Positions 51,954 through 62,421 of a DNA stretch of 64,000 nucleotides are shown one piece after another. The position numbers and the translations under genes are program-made. Position 1 is the first letter of the stretch; each line of letters opens with the position of its first letter. The DNA is from Cryoendolithus antarcticus (lineage: Eukaryota; Ascomycota; Dothideomycetes; Cladosporiales; Cladosporiaceae): positions 620,001-684,000 of the forward strand of contig NAJO01000015.1 in assembly GCA_002077065.1 (NCBI GenBank). The letters are read 5' to 3'. The notes under the pieces were generated by a model. The model saw only the letters and a program-made list of their open reading frames with translations. It did not search any database and was not told the DNA's origin.

Positions 51954-52702
51954 GTGGTGTTGCTATCATCCGCCTGTGTTCGTGCGCAATCGCACCAAGA
52001 CAACGCAAACGACAGTGAGCCACACGCTTGACAACTTTTGCAGTATTGGGTTAAGAATTGAGAAAGGAGACTACTCGCCCTACGATGCTAGTCATCGGCT
52101 AGCGTAGAGTCTCATATCGCATGCCCCTCCCACCTTGAGCGAGACACGACAGCGTGGCGCGACCGGACAGCTATCTGGACCGCTGACAAGCGCCGAACCA
52201 AGCACTCAATCGCTGCGACTATGGCGGATGATGTGGAGTTGCCGCACGACAGGCATCCCGGTGGCGACCAATGGTCATGCGGCGGTTGGTAGCTCTGCTC
52301 ATACTGCGCTGCGAAGACGCCTCATGATGCTGCATCTGGCACGCGTTGAGTGCGGTATCTTCGGTGAAAGATAGGGCGGCTACGCGAGTGAACACAATCG
52401 TGCCGATCTCGGCCCTCGATGTAACCTTGAAGGGTAAAGATACCGATGAAGCTGGTAAGCCCTCTGTCATAACATGCACCTAGAGCGGGGGAATTATGTT
52501 ATAGCAGCGATCGTGTGGTTCCACAGCAGACGTTGCCTTTGCGGGGAGAGGGGCGCGTGGACAGAGGCAGAACCATGCTTGTCGCAGCGGAGATGGTAAT
52601 TCGCAATGGGCATCCACCCGGGAAGGAGCGGATGATCTTCTGCGGGCCGACGCGCTTGCATGAGCTGCTTCCGGAAGTTCTGCGCAGGCGGAGGGTTGAC
52701 AT
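51954..52702. other. Intergenic region between the regulator and MRF1
   Basis: 0.75 kb between divergent genes; it holds both promoters. No specific feature supported. Confidence 0.4.
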
Positions 52703-54055
52703 ATGTTCATGTCGCCTGTTGCCGGTACATGGACGCGCTGCCTGCGACATAGCACGGGACTTGGTCGCTATCGTCAGCAAGTGATCGGGCGAAGATGGCA
52801 GACAACTGGTGAGGTTGACGACTCGGTTGACTGTGCGACTCTTGCTGACCCATTTGCAGCTTCCGTAGCTTCCCATGGGCTGACGCCAGCACTCGTCACC
52901 CGTGCCCGAGCAATCAGCGATGAGCATGCCGACCTCACTTCGAGACTTGCGTCAGACTTCGATGCCTCTGCTGCGAAGAAGCTAGGGCAACTTGCTCGGA
53001 CCTCGTCTGCTCTGAAGGAGTATGAACAGGCTCAGTCTGCGTTCGGCGAGCTGCAAAGTCTACTGTCGTCTTCAGACGAGGAGCTACGGCAGCTGGCAGA
53101 GGACGATGTCGAACCGTCACGTGAACGTATCGAGATCGCTGTGAAGGACTTGAAAGCAAGCCTGATACCTGATCATCCCTTTGCCCATCTGCCATGCCTG
53201 ATCGAGATCCGCCCTGGCGCCGGAGGCGATGAGGCAGCAATCTTCGCTGGAGACCTGCTGCGCATGTATCAAGCATACTGCGCTCGGAACGACTTACGCA
53301 CTACACTGATGAAGTACGAAACTGCAGATGGCATTGGAACATCAAGCTCAAGTACCACGGCACATGTTCAGGAAGCAGTGCTCGAGGTCGACTCGCCAGG
53401 TGCCTACGGCGTGCTACGATGTGAAGCCGGTGTTCATCGTGTTCAGCGTGTCCCGGCTACGGAAAGCAAGGGTCGCACCCACACGTCTGCGGCCAGCGTG
53501 TTAGTTCTGCCTTCGATTCCAGCGGAAGGAAGTCAAGAAATGGGCGAGTCAAGCTTCGATGATCCGAACAGTGACTACTATGTGCGTCCTGCCGATGTTA
53601 AGACCGACTTCATGCGGGCGCAAGGTGCTGGTGGGCAGCACGTCAACACCACGGACTCGGCATGCCGGTTGACTCACATACCTACTGGAATGGTCGTGGC
53701 TATTCAAGACTCCCGTTCTCAGCCAAAGAACCGAGAAAAGGCATGGTCACTGCTCCGCGCTCGTATCGCACAAATGCGACGAGAGGAACGGGAAGCCGAG
53801 ATTGTCAGTTTACGCCGTGGCGCTGGGGCTGGCAAGGTAGGACGCGAGAACAAAGTCCGCACTTACAATTGGAGTCAGCAGCGCGTCAGTGATCACAGAA
53901 GCGGCTTTGACCTGCGGAATCTGGACGACGTCATGGAGGGTGGCGAGGCACTGGACCGGGTCATGGATAGTGTGAGGACGTGGATGTCTGAGCAAGAGGT
54001 ACTTGGGCTGGTCGCTGAAGACGAAGAGAAGAGCAGATCCGGCAAACCGAGCTGA
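52703..54055 (+). CDS. MRF1: Mitochondrial peptide chain release factor 1
   Basis: Class I release factor that reads UAA/UAG on mitochondrial ribosomes and hydrolyses peptidyl-tRNA. Intronless, 450 residues, starting with a basic import sequence (MFMSPVAGTWTRCLRHSTGLGRYRQQ); an ATG two codons later (52709) is equally possible. The RF1 domain is evident from LIEIRPGAGGDEAAIFAGDL, AYGVLRCEAGVHRVQRVPATES and GRTHTSAASVLVLP. The catalytic GGQ motif is in MRAQGAGGQHVNTTDSA (about residue 310), followed by SRSQPKNREKAW and RTYNWSQQRVSDHR. The PAT-type tripeptide anticodon region is that of RF1, not RF2. Divergent from the zinc cluster gene. Very sure. Confidence 0.96.
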   Translation: MFMSPVAGTWTRCLRHSTGLGRYRQQVIGRRWQTTGEVDDSVDCATLADPFAASVASHGLTPALVTRARAISDEHADLTSRLASDFDASAAKKLGQLARTSSALKEYEQAQSAFGELQSLLSSSDEELRQLAEDDVEPSRERIEIAVKDLKASLIPDHPFAHLPCLIEIRPGAGGDEAAIFAGDLLRMYQAYCARNDLRTTLMKYETADGIGTSSSSTTAHVQEAVLEVDSPGAYGVLRCEAGVHRVQRVPATESKGRTHTSAASVLVLPSIPAEGSQEMGESSFDDPNSDYYVRPADVKTDFMRAQGAGGQHVNTTDSACRLTHIPTGMVVAIQDSRSQPKNREKAWSLLRARIAQMRREEREAEIVSLRRGAGAGKVGRENKVRTYNWSQQRVSDHRSGFDLRNLDDVMEGGEALDRVMDSVRTWMSEQEVLGLVAEDEEKSRSGKPS

Positions 54056-54897
54056 TTGTCGAGCCTGATTTCGATAAGATGCTCTGGACGGTGCGAGACT
54101 CTGCAGTTCCATTCACTCACTCTGACGGCTTGATTGTGATGCAACTTCAATCCGCTACTTAGCGACAAGATTGAGGTCACGCTCTACGGTTCACGGTCCG
54201 TCAAGAGGCGCCGGTGCCCAACGCCTAGCATTTACGATCCTCCGAGCGCGAAGCCAGTTTCCGGTATAGTCGTTCAGAGTACGCCCGCATCCCTTCAGGG
54301 CACTCGACTGACTGTAAGTCTTGCAATATCAGGCGTGGTACCATGACCGCGCAGGATCGATCGATGTCGCGCATCGGACCGGCGAATCCATATGCAGCCA
54401 GGACGAGCTTATAGATCCATCAATGATACGAACGGACGTCGGATCATAGCATTGCGTCAGCGGTATACTCGAAGGAACATGGCGTACCGCTGCCGTGCAT
54501 TTGGCGTACGCGCCGAGCCATATGTCAAGCCCGCTCCGAACGGAGAACGGACCGCTTCAGTGTCCACGTATCAAAGTTCGCCGCAATATACTCTCGCGCT
54601 CGATACCATTCGTCTCATCTCACGCCATTGCACATCCACGAGTGCAGTCATGCGTATAGACCCACTACCCACGACTGCTGTCATCTGCGCGGGATGAAGG
54701 GCGGTGTTTCAGATCTTGCACGGCGCGTCCTTCCGCTTCCACTGACTTCACGCATGTGAATGTCTTGGCCAGGTAGAGTACACAGCACCCGATGGCTGGC
54801 ATAATATGGTTAGATAGGTAGGTTGAGCAGTGCTCCTTCGTCGTTCTCCCCCTTCGCAAGTCCTTCATTCGAGTCTGTGCACGTGACCTTCAAGGCT
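54056..54897. other. Intergenic region, no gene seen
   Basis: 0.84 kb upstream of the ferric reductase gene. Several short frames, none with recognisable features. The frame of the reductase is open for 25 codons upstream of its ATG but has no other ATG. Confidence 0.4.
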
Positions 54898-56823
54898 ATG
54901 GTCCACCTTCCGGACTGGCTGAGTCCAGGAGAGCGAGATGCATTTTATGACATGGTCGAACATCAGGTACGAGCAGGAGAGAGGGCCGTGGGATGCTTCG
55001 CTATCGCTATTGGCATTCTCGTAGTTCTCTCCGCCATTGGACACTGGACACAGCGACTGTCTCTGTCACGCCGACCAACGGGGGATGCTTCTGTTCCCGA
55101 AGTAATTAGAGCGAGCATCCTGCTCCGTCGCTGGCTGTCGAGCCAACGGACATTTGGTCTACCGATACGACCCTCTCGCTTCCTCCTCGCGCTTGCCTAC
55201 TTCGGTCTAAATGTCGTGTGTTCAGTCTGGGATGTGGACTGGTCAGTCTGTACTATCTTCGCGAACAGGCTGGGCTGGTATGCCGCTGGTATAAGTCTCC
55301 TATATTCTGGCGTACGCTGACAGAGCTGCAGGATTTCGATCGCGAACATGGTACTGGCAATCCTGCTCGGTCTCAAGAACACACCATTGTCGCCAATTGC
55401 CGGGCGATCGTACGAGACTCTGAACGTCTTTCACCGATGGTGTGGACTGACTACCATCGCACTGATGGTCTTGCATACGATGTAAGTCAAGATGTCACCT
55501 CATCTGACCAAGTCGGTGTGACGCTGATTCTGAGGCGTCCATAGTCTTTACATCGTCGGGCTGTACAGATACGAAGGCCAGTGGCTACTCAGAAGCAGCG
55601 GCACCTATGGCGCAGATGTAGCTGGCATCGCAATGCTGCTCATCCTGGTAACAGCGAATACCTACGTTCGAAAGCGACACTACGAAATCTTCTACGTCTT
55701 GCACGTTACTTTGGTTACCGTCATCATAGTTACAGGTCTGCCCCTGGTCGTTCCTCACTGTCAATGAGGGACTTGCGTCTGACCTACTTTGCAGTCTGCT
55801 ATCATACTTCTAAAGCCGCGCGGTCAGCCCTGATCCTTGCGCTGGTTGCAGTAACTCTCTACACGCTCGATCGAGGCCTCCGAACTTCACGCTGGATGAT
55901 GAGTCTCGCTCGCAATGACACGGCAGCTCTCACGCCTCTTCCGTGCGGTGCCACTCGTGTGACACTCAGTCGCAGTATTCGAGCATGTGCAGGCTCTCAC
56001 GCTTTCCTATATTTGCCTGGAGTCGCGGCATGGCAGGCTCATCCCTTCACGATGCTGTCACGAGATCCAGTAGAATTTGTCGTGGTCGCGAGGAATGGGT
56101 TCACGAAGAAACTGTACGAACGCGCATGTGCAGAGCCCGGAACGCGATTGCGAGTGGCTGTCGAAGGGCCATATGGCGCAGTACCATCGGCCAAAGCTTT
56201 CGACAGGGTAGTGATATTCGCTGGTGGCAGTGGAGCCACATTCGCCTTTGCGCTGGCCACGGAGTGGAGTCGAAGTGCTACGGGAGCAGACAAGAGGTTA
56301 GAGATCGTATGGTCGATGAGAGATGTTGGTGAGTCTCAATTATTGATATGACAGCTCGGATCGCGTCGCTGACTATGCTCAAGCATGCTTGCAGTGGTGC
56401 GAGAAGAAGCTTGCTATGCTCTTGACTGACTCCAGAGTCACAGTCACTGTACACGTGACACAATCCAGGCAGGCAAAGGCGTCCTTAGTAGACACTATAC
56501 CTACAGACAGCGTCGACCGGGACATCGAGAAGGCCGTAATGTCGCCATCGCTCCCGTCGTCGAGGATAGCTATCGAGACCGGGCGCCCGGACGTCAATGC
56601 GGTCGTAAAGGCGGTAGTGGAGACCAGCGAGTCCACTGATAGAGTCCTTGTCGCCGGTAAGTGTTGGCCCTCGTCCACGTACGATATCAGGAAGACGAGG
56701 GCTGACATCCTCGTAGCCTGCGGACCCGCTGGTCTCACCCTTTCAGCAACAGAAGCTATAACATCATGCTGTCCGCCGGACGGACCAAGCGTACGATTGC
56801 ATATTGAAGCGTTCAGCGTATGA
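54898..56823 (+). CDS. Ferric/cupric reductase-like transmembrane flavocytochrome (FRE family)
   Basis: Plasma-membrane metalloreductase type: electrons pass from NADPH via FAD and two hemes across the membrane. Six exons (54898-55277, 55332-55481, 55545-55735, 55795-56328, 56384-56656, 56717-56823) with introns of 54, 63, 59, 55 and 60 nt give 544 residues, each in phase. Membrane helices with paired His ligands are FHRWCGLTTIALMVLH and LHVTLVTVIIVTVCYH. The FAD site is AHPFTMLSRDP (HPFT). The NADPH sites are VVIFAGGSGATFAFALA and AACGPAGL. The start at MVHLPDWLSPGERDAF is the first in-frame ATG. The last intron (60 nt, no stop) would be readable if retained. No ferroxidase or permease is next to it. 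Sure of family; metal preference unknown. Confidence 0.9.
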
Positions 56824-57678
56824 CAGGCTGCTGCTTCGAGTTCATGGAGCGCCGAGGAATTTAGGAAAGAGCGTAAGTCAGTACATAAACCTCTTCACCT
56901 GCCTCATATCATTGTCACGATCAGGCATGATCTACTGTTGGGCCGAAGAAGCCCCGTTGCTAGAATTGACACTTGCATGTGCGTTCCGCGCGCGCTCTGT
57001 CGCACACTGCCAGTGTAATCAGCGCGGACAGTTAAGCCCATCCCTCACTACCTACGTATTCCCTCACTGGTGCTTGTGCGTCATCAAGGTTCTCACGTAG
57101 TCGTCATGTAACCAACACAACCCTATGCTCTCTTACTGCAGCATCATCTGGCTTCCCCACACGCCACGAGCAGCCCAGCCCCGCTTCCATAGTACCGTCG
57201 GGTGGATTGGAGCTAGACCTGATCGACATCTTTCGCTGCAGCAGACGGCCAAGGTCTTATACATCAGCACCTCCCCTCTCTTGCCCTCCCTCTCTTCAAG
57301 CTGGCAGTCCGTCACCACCGCTCCCACTCCCTCCCGTCCCTGTCGCGGCCACCTTCACCCACTAGACCCACCGGCCAAGCCGAGGAGCTACCCTTCTTGC
57401 GGGAGCTACACAAAAGTCAGCGGAGGTTCCCCTTCACTGTCGACCTCCCCTTTCCAACAACAGCGCTACTCGGCCTCCTCCTCCTGCTAGTCCTCCTTGT
57501 GCAGTTTCTCCTCCCTCAGCTTCCGCTACCATACCAAAACCTCTTCCTCCGCAGCTACCCGAAGCCAGCTCCACTCAGCTGCCCGCCAGCACCAACCTAC
57601 AACCCCTTCATACAGGACCTCTACTGTCGCGTTCCCGTCTACAAGCCAAGCAGCATCTACAACAAGTCTCCCCGCAGC
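56824..57678. other. Intergenic region and long pyrimidine-rich leader of glucokinase
   Basis: 0.86 kb. The part from ~57300 is strongly C/T-rich, typical of a fungal core promoter/leader. From 57397 to the glucokinase ATG the same frame is open but has no ATG. Confidence 0.45.
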
Positions 57679-59348
57679 ATGGCTCTCGCTGCCGCCGCCC
57701 AGCGCGTAGCGCTAGAATTCGAGTACTCCGCTCAAGATGTCAATCGAGGCGTGTATGAGTTCATTCGGGAGATGGACGAAGGGCTGTCCAAACAGGGTGC
57801 TACTATGAGCCAGATCCCGACGTATGTTACTGCAGTGCCGAACGGTACGGAGAAGGGACTGTACATGGCTGTGGATCTGGGCGGGACCAACTTCCGAGTC
57901 TGCTCGATTCAATTACATGGGAACAGCACATTCAGCTTGACGCAGAGCAAGGTTGCGATACCGAAAGAGTTGATGGTTGCGAAGACTAGTAGGGAGCTGT
58001 TTGCGTTCTTGGCGAAGCAGATCCAGAAGTTCCTGCAACAGCATCATGGGGAGCATTATAATGCGCACGTGGAGCGGAGGGCTTCTGTGTTTGGACCGCC
58101 GCATGATGAGCAGATCTTCAGTCTGGGCTTCACGTTCAGCTTCCCAGTGCAGCAGTCTGGGATCAACAAGGGGACGTTGATCAGATGGACGAAGGGGTTC
58201 GATATCCATGACACGATTGGGAAGGACGTCTGCGCGTTGCTGCAGACTGAGATCGATCGATTGGGTCTACCTGTGCGAGTTGCAGCGCTGGTAAATGACA
58301 CTGTCGGCACGCTCATGGCTCGCTCCTACACCAGTCCCGGCAAGACAGGCACTCTTCTCGGCGCTATCTTCGGCACTGGCACGAACGGAGCTTACGTGGA
58401 GAAGCTCGACAAAGTGACCAAGCTCGGAAAAGGCGCCGACGTCGACAACAGCACAGGCGAAATGATCATCAATAGCGAATGGGGCAGTTTCGACAACCAC
58501 CTCTCCGTGCTCCCAGACACCCCGTACGATCACAGCTTAGATGCAGAGTCCAACAATCCCGGCATTCAGATGTTCGAAAAGCGCATCTCTGGCATGTTCC
58601 TCGGCGAGATTCTGCGCCGAGCGCTCATGAGCCTAGTGGATGACAAGAGCGTGCCTCTCTTCAGCGACGAACACAGCAACCAGAACGATGTGCACAGCAC
58701 TACCAACATTGACAGCGACTCGCCGTTGAGGAAGCAGTGGGGGTTGGACACTAGCTTTCTTTCGATCACCAGTGGAGATAGCAGTGCGGGACTCAAAGTC
58801 ACGCGACAGACTCTCGACAACGACTATGGCATCTCTGCTGCCAGTGCTGAGGACGCTGAGGCTGTGCGACTTATCGCCGCGGCAATCGGCAAGCGCGCTG
58901 CTCGGCTGTCCGCTGTAGCCATCGCCGCCGTAGTGATCAGCACGGGCAAGCTCGGTGATCCGCAAGATATCGCCACGACGTCCAACACCGAAGTGAATGA
59001 AGATGATGTGGTCGATGTCGGTGTGGACGGCAGCTTGGTGGAGTTCTACCCCAACTTCGAAGAGTACATTCGGGAAGCACTACGGGAGATACCAGAAATC
59101 GGGGCACAGGGCGAGAAGAGGATCCGGATTGGCATTGCGAAGGATGGGAGTGGGGTTGGGGCTGCCTTGATTGCGCTCGTGGCTGACAAGGCGATGAAGG
59201 GTAAGTGATGTGCGTCCCTATGCCCATATCCAGTTGGTGTGTCAGCTAATGCGTGACAGGTGACGTGACAAGACCAGCTGGCGGCGTCGAAGGGTTTTTG
59301 GGTAGTCTGTGGTCAGCGCTGAATCGCAATTTGAGGGTGATGGTGTAG
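57679..59348 (+). CDS. glkA: Glucokinase
   Basis: Hexokinase-family enzyme, GlkA type, phosphorylating glucose with ATP in the cytosol. Exons 57679-59200 and 59260-59348 (59-nt intron) give 536 residues. The start is MALAAAAQRVALEFEYSAQD. The phosphate-1 loop is LAVDLGGTNFRV-like (MAVDLGGTNFRVCSIQLHG). The sugar-binding region is SLGFTFSFPVQQ, TLIRWTKGFD, and VNDTVGTLMA with the catalytic Asp. The ATP site is FGTGTNGAYVE, and GSGVGAAL is the adenosine motif. The STG/EWGSFDN block is also normal. The intron replaces a TGA read-through of KGK with a tail GDVTRPAGGVEGFLGSLW...; the short form would end at 59208. Glucokinase rather than hexokinase by the DVNRGVYEFIREMDEGLSK N-terminus. Very sure of family. 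Confidence 0.93.
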
Positions 59349-59632
59349 ATACGGGGTCTGGAAATGTCGGAAAAGTAAGGTGATGATGTGGATGAGGATC
59401 AAGGGTGGCATTTGTACATAGCCGGCGCCATGCAAGGTTTAAACCCCCAGCTAATCGTCCTGACGTCCAGAGACTTCGCAATGCTACCCTGGATTCCTCA
59501 TCTCGCTCGTGGCCAATAGCATGGTCAGCGATGTAGAGTCCTGCAGAGCGCGGACTTCTGAGCGTAGCTGTCATCCCTTCGACTATGAAAGTCGACCTGA
59601 TCTCAACATGGAGTAATCTGAAGCGACTATCC

Positions 59633-60412
59633 TTACTTCTCCCTCCCAGCTAAATCCATCACTCCCACCTCCCGCCTCACAACCACCGCCCCATCTGGGT
59701 TCAGCTTCCGATAGTACCCCTTCTCCCTCCCTACCTCCCTGAAATCGCGCTTGCGGTACCAATCCAGTCCTTCTGTATTCGCTTCCCAGACGTGCGCGCC
59801 TACGCTGCCAATGCCGTAGTCCTCTACAGCTCGCAGAAGGAGGGTATCCAGTAGGTGAGCTGCGATCCCGTGGCCGCGATAGGGCGACAGGACGACGAGT
59901 GTGGAGAGATAGAGCATAGGCTTCTCAGCAGTGCTCGGAGGTAAAGGAGAGGAGCTTAAGGGGTGAGCGAAGAGACGACAGCGTATGGCCCCGACGAGGC
60001 GGCCTTTCTCCAGAGCATGGTCCGATGGAGAAACACCGCCGGGCGGACGATCGTGCCAGAAAGCTAGCAGCGTGATGTTTCGCGTCAGGTCATCAGAGAT
60101 CGTCTCCTTGTAAAAGCTCTCTGGGTATGGGATTGGTAGGAGCAGGCTGTTCATCTGCTTGAACGCTGGCAGATCGGCTTTTGTTGGCGCTCGGAGTGTC
60201 ACATTCGGGGGACATGATCTTGCAGGTGCTTTCTGCGGAGGAAGCACGACGATGTCTCTATCAGTCCGATCCTCTGGTCTCTTTGCGACCTCACGAGTCA
60301 ACGATGGTGGCGTTGGCAAGGCTTCATGCCGCTGCGGTCTTACGAGAGCGGGTGGAGGCACACTGACGGTACTTGGCTTGCTCAGCCATGTCATCAGCGA
60401 TGCCTGCGGCAT
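59633..60412 (-). CDS. GNAT N-acetyltransferase (NAA50-like)
   Basis: Single exon, 259 residues. The GNAT fold starts at about residue 70 (NVTLRAPTKADLPAFKQMNSLLLPIPYPESFYKE), similar to NAA50/NAT5 enzymes, which acetylate protein N-termini with the NatA complex. The acetyl-CoA motif is YLSTLVVLSPYRGHGIAAHLL (RxxGxA/G loop). The following HVWEANTEGLDWYRKRDFREV is the usual last-strand motif. The first ~65 residues are Pro-rich and probably disordered. Divergent from MIC19, 208 bp away. A protein rather than small-molecule substrate is likely from the PYP-x-x-FY segment (family knowledge), but not proven. Confidence 0.85.
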   Translation of the reverse strand: MPQASLMTWLSKPSTVSVPPPALVRPQRHEALPTPPSLTREVAKRPEDRTDRDIVVLPPQKAPARSCPPNVTLRAPTKADLPAFKQMNSLLLPIPYPESFYKETISDDLTRNITLLAFWHDRPPGGVSPSDHALEKGRLVGAIRCRLFAHPLSSSPLPPSTAEKPMLYLSTLVVLSPYRGHGIAAHLLDTLLLRAVEDYGIGSVGAHVWEANTEGLDWYRKRDFREVGREKGYYRKLNPDGAVVVRREVGVMDLAGREK

Positions 60413-60620
60413 GCTGGATCCTCAACAGCTCGCGTCAGCAAGGCATATCTGACGAAATGTGGACAATACGGATTCGACGCGTTCAATGCGCGACTGTGAA
60501 GTGAGAACGGCACTTCTTCGGGTGAATTTTCCGAGCTCACCCATATGGGAATCGCAGCTCTGCCAGTCCAACCTCGCGTGCTGCGAGAAGGTCGTATTGA
60601 ATCTACACAAAGGTCGCAAC
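60413..60620. promoter_or_regulatory. Short shared promoter of GNAT and MIC19
   Basis: 208 bp between divergent ATGs. No specific motif claimed. Confidence 0.4.
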
Positions 60621-61339
60621 ATGGGTAGCGGAAGCTCGAAGCCGGAAGAGCATACCTTCAATGCGTGAGTGCAGTCAATCAATCGACCGTTTGCTCAGCC
60701 GAGCCAACACTGACTACTCCCCCAGCGACAGCCCGGTCCGGTTTAGCCAAAAAGTGATCGACTCGCTACAGAAGACTCCGGAGGTACGACAACACCTCTA
60801 CAGAAATGCTCAGGCCGTGTACTAACCGATTCCTCAAGTCCGATCGCACCCGCGCCCAAAACACCGAGCTCAAGATCCAATCCCGCGTCAACGAAGAGCT
60901 AACCCGCATCCGCGACGCCGGCGCAAAGAAACTCTCAGACTACACCTCCTCCCTCACCACGAACCCTCCCGCCCCGGGTAGCGCGGCCCCGACAAATCCT
61001 ACCGCATCTCACGATCCCAACTCCCTTGCCGCCCACCTCTCATCCCCCTTCTACCAAGATCACAGCGCCGGCAAGCCCGCAGCCCTGGAGCCAGAGAAGA
61101 TCGACTCTGGCCGAAGTCACGACAGCGTGCAAGGCCAGATCATGGATTTGCGGAAGAAGCTAGATGCGCGGAAGAAGGTTGAGAAGAGCGCGCCAGAAGT
61201 TGATCGTGCGAGGGAGAAGTTGGTGCAGTGTTTGAGGGTCAATGATAGGCGGCCGCTAGACTGCTGGGAGGAGGTTGAGGAGTTCAAGGCGCAGGTTGGA
61301 AAGCTGGAGAAGAAGTTCGTGGCTGGTGTCGGTCGGTAG
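60621..61339 (+). CDS. MIC19: MICOS complex subunit MIC19
   Basis: Peripheral inner-membrane subunit of MICOS, facing the intermembrane space, needed for crista junctions. Three exons (60621-60664, 60726-60783, 60839-61339), introns 61 and 55 nt, 200 residues. The N-terminus MGSGSSKPEEHTFNA with Gly2 is the known myristoylation site of this family. DSPVRFSQKVIDSLQKTPE (second exon) is the conserved DUF737-type segment. A coiled-coil middle (NTELKIQSRVNEELTRI) and a Pro/Ala/Ser-rich linker follow. The C-terminal CHCH-like segment has two Cys spaced C-x10-C (CLRVNDRRPLDC) before WEEVEEFKAQVGKLE. Very sure of identity. Confidence 0.93.
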
Positions 61340-61694
61340 GACGTTCATGGAGCCCTGATAGAGGCCAGAATGGCAACCTGAAAGCGGCACAACTCATGTA
61401 CAGTAGCAGATGTGTAAAGTACTGCAAAGTCTAGCTGGAGGCTCCATGCTGGCCAGTGAACCCTTGATGTGAAGCAGCGAGAGACCGTGAACTGTCGAAT
61501 TGCGCGATTCATCCGTCTTGTTGACATGACATATGTACAGATCTAGAGTATGTACACAAACTGTTATTACGCGCCCTGTGTACTGCCACAACGCCGAGGA
61601 CCGCATGCCGCTCCGGAAATGACTGTCATGATATTGGTTGTTTCGTAGCCTTCGCCACAGTACTGCGGCCAGCGCAGGTGGCCACCCACTTGAC
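61340..61694. other. Intergenic region between convergent genes
   Basis: 0.36 kb; 3' flanks of MIC19 and of the leftward 165-residue gene. Nothing recognised. Confidence 0.4.
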
Positions 61695-62421
61695 TCATCG
61701 GATCGGCGCCGTCTCCCAATACCGCAACATTCCTCTCAGTGCCGTCGTCCACTCATCCACGAAAGCATCTCTCAGCTGCTTCACCTCCTCAGCTCTGACC
61801 TTTCGTCCACCCCACATCTCGCTCATCGACGCCTGCGTCGTTGCGAACCTCGGTATTAGGTTGTCAGTGTGGATCTTTGCTAAAGTAAGCCAGCAGTAGT
61901 TCCAGCTGCGATTCGACGACGGGTCAGTATGAACGCGTGACCGTGCTTCGGTAAGGAGTTCAGAGCTGAAGGGATAGTCTGGCGTTAGACGGCGGAGCTC
62001 GGTGAGGAGGGAATTGGAGGTGACGTAGTACATCCCTAGAGACCATGAGCTAATGTCAGTCCACTTAAGGGATGCGACGACGCGGAGTATGTAAGTGCAT
62101 ACACGCTGTCGTCATAGGCTGTGTGAGGTCTGGCGAGCCGATGGCCGCGAAAATGCGCTCGATGCGGCGGAGCTCTCCAACGGTGTTAATGCGGTGTTCG
62201 TTGAGAGCCTCGATCAGGGCTTGCTTCTGCGCCTGCGAAGGTCAGTATAGTCAGTCGATGCTCTCGTAAGTAGATGGTGCGCTGGGAAGACAGCGACAAA
62301 TGAAAACCTCTGTCCGACAAGGTATGAGATGTGCGTGATGAAGGAGAGTGATGAACAGAGAAAAGCTAGGAAAGGGAGAGATGTGTGTACCTACTTCAGT
62401 GAGTGTGGAAGCATCCGCCAT
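61695..62421 (-). CDS. Hypothetical protein, 165 residues, three exons
   Basis: Exons 62395-62421, 62103-62232 and 61695-62035 joined across introns of 162 and 67 nt give MADASTLTE, then AQKQALIEALNEHRINTVGE..., IERIFAAIGSPDLTQPMTTA, and W-MYYVTSNSLLTELRRLTP... to YWETAPIR. All junctions keep phase and use canonical sites (gtaggt...cttcgcag; gtatgc...tctctag). The protein is mostly helical, soluble, with no signal peptide or membrane helix and a Trp/Tyr-rich C-terminal half (RSWNYCWLTLAKI). I do not recognise the family. The small first exon (27 nt) and long first intron make the 5' end the least sure part. Confidence 0.6.

Noticed and set aside
54898..56823. Possible iron-uptake cluster
   Set aside because: The reductase has no adjacent ferroxidase, iron permease or siderophore gene.
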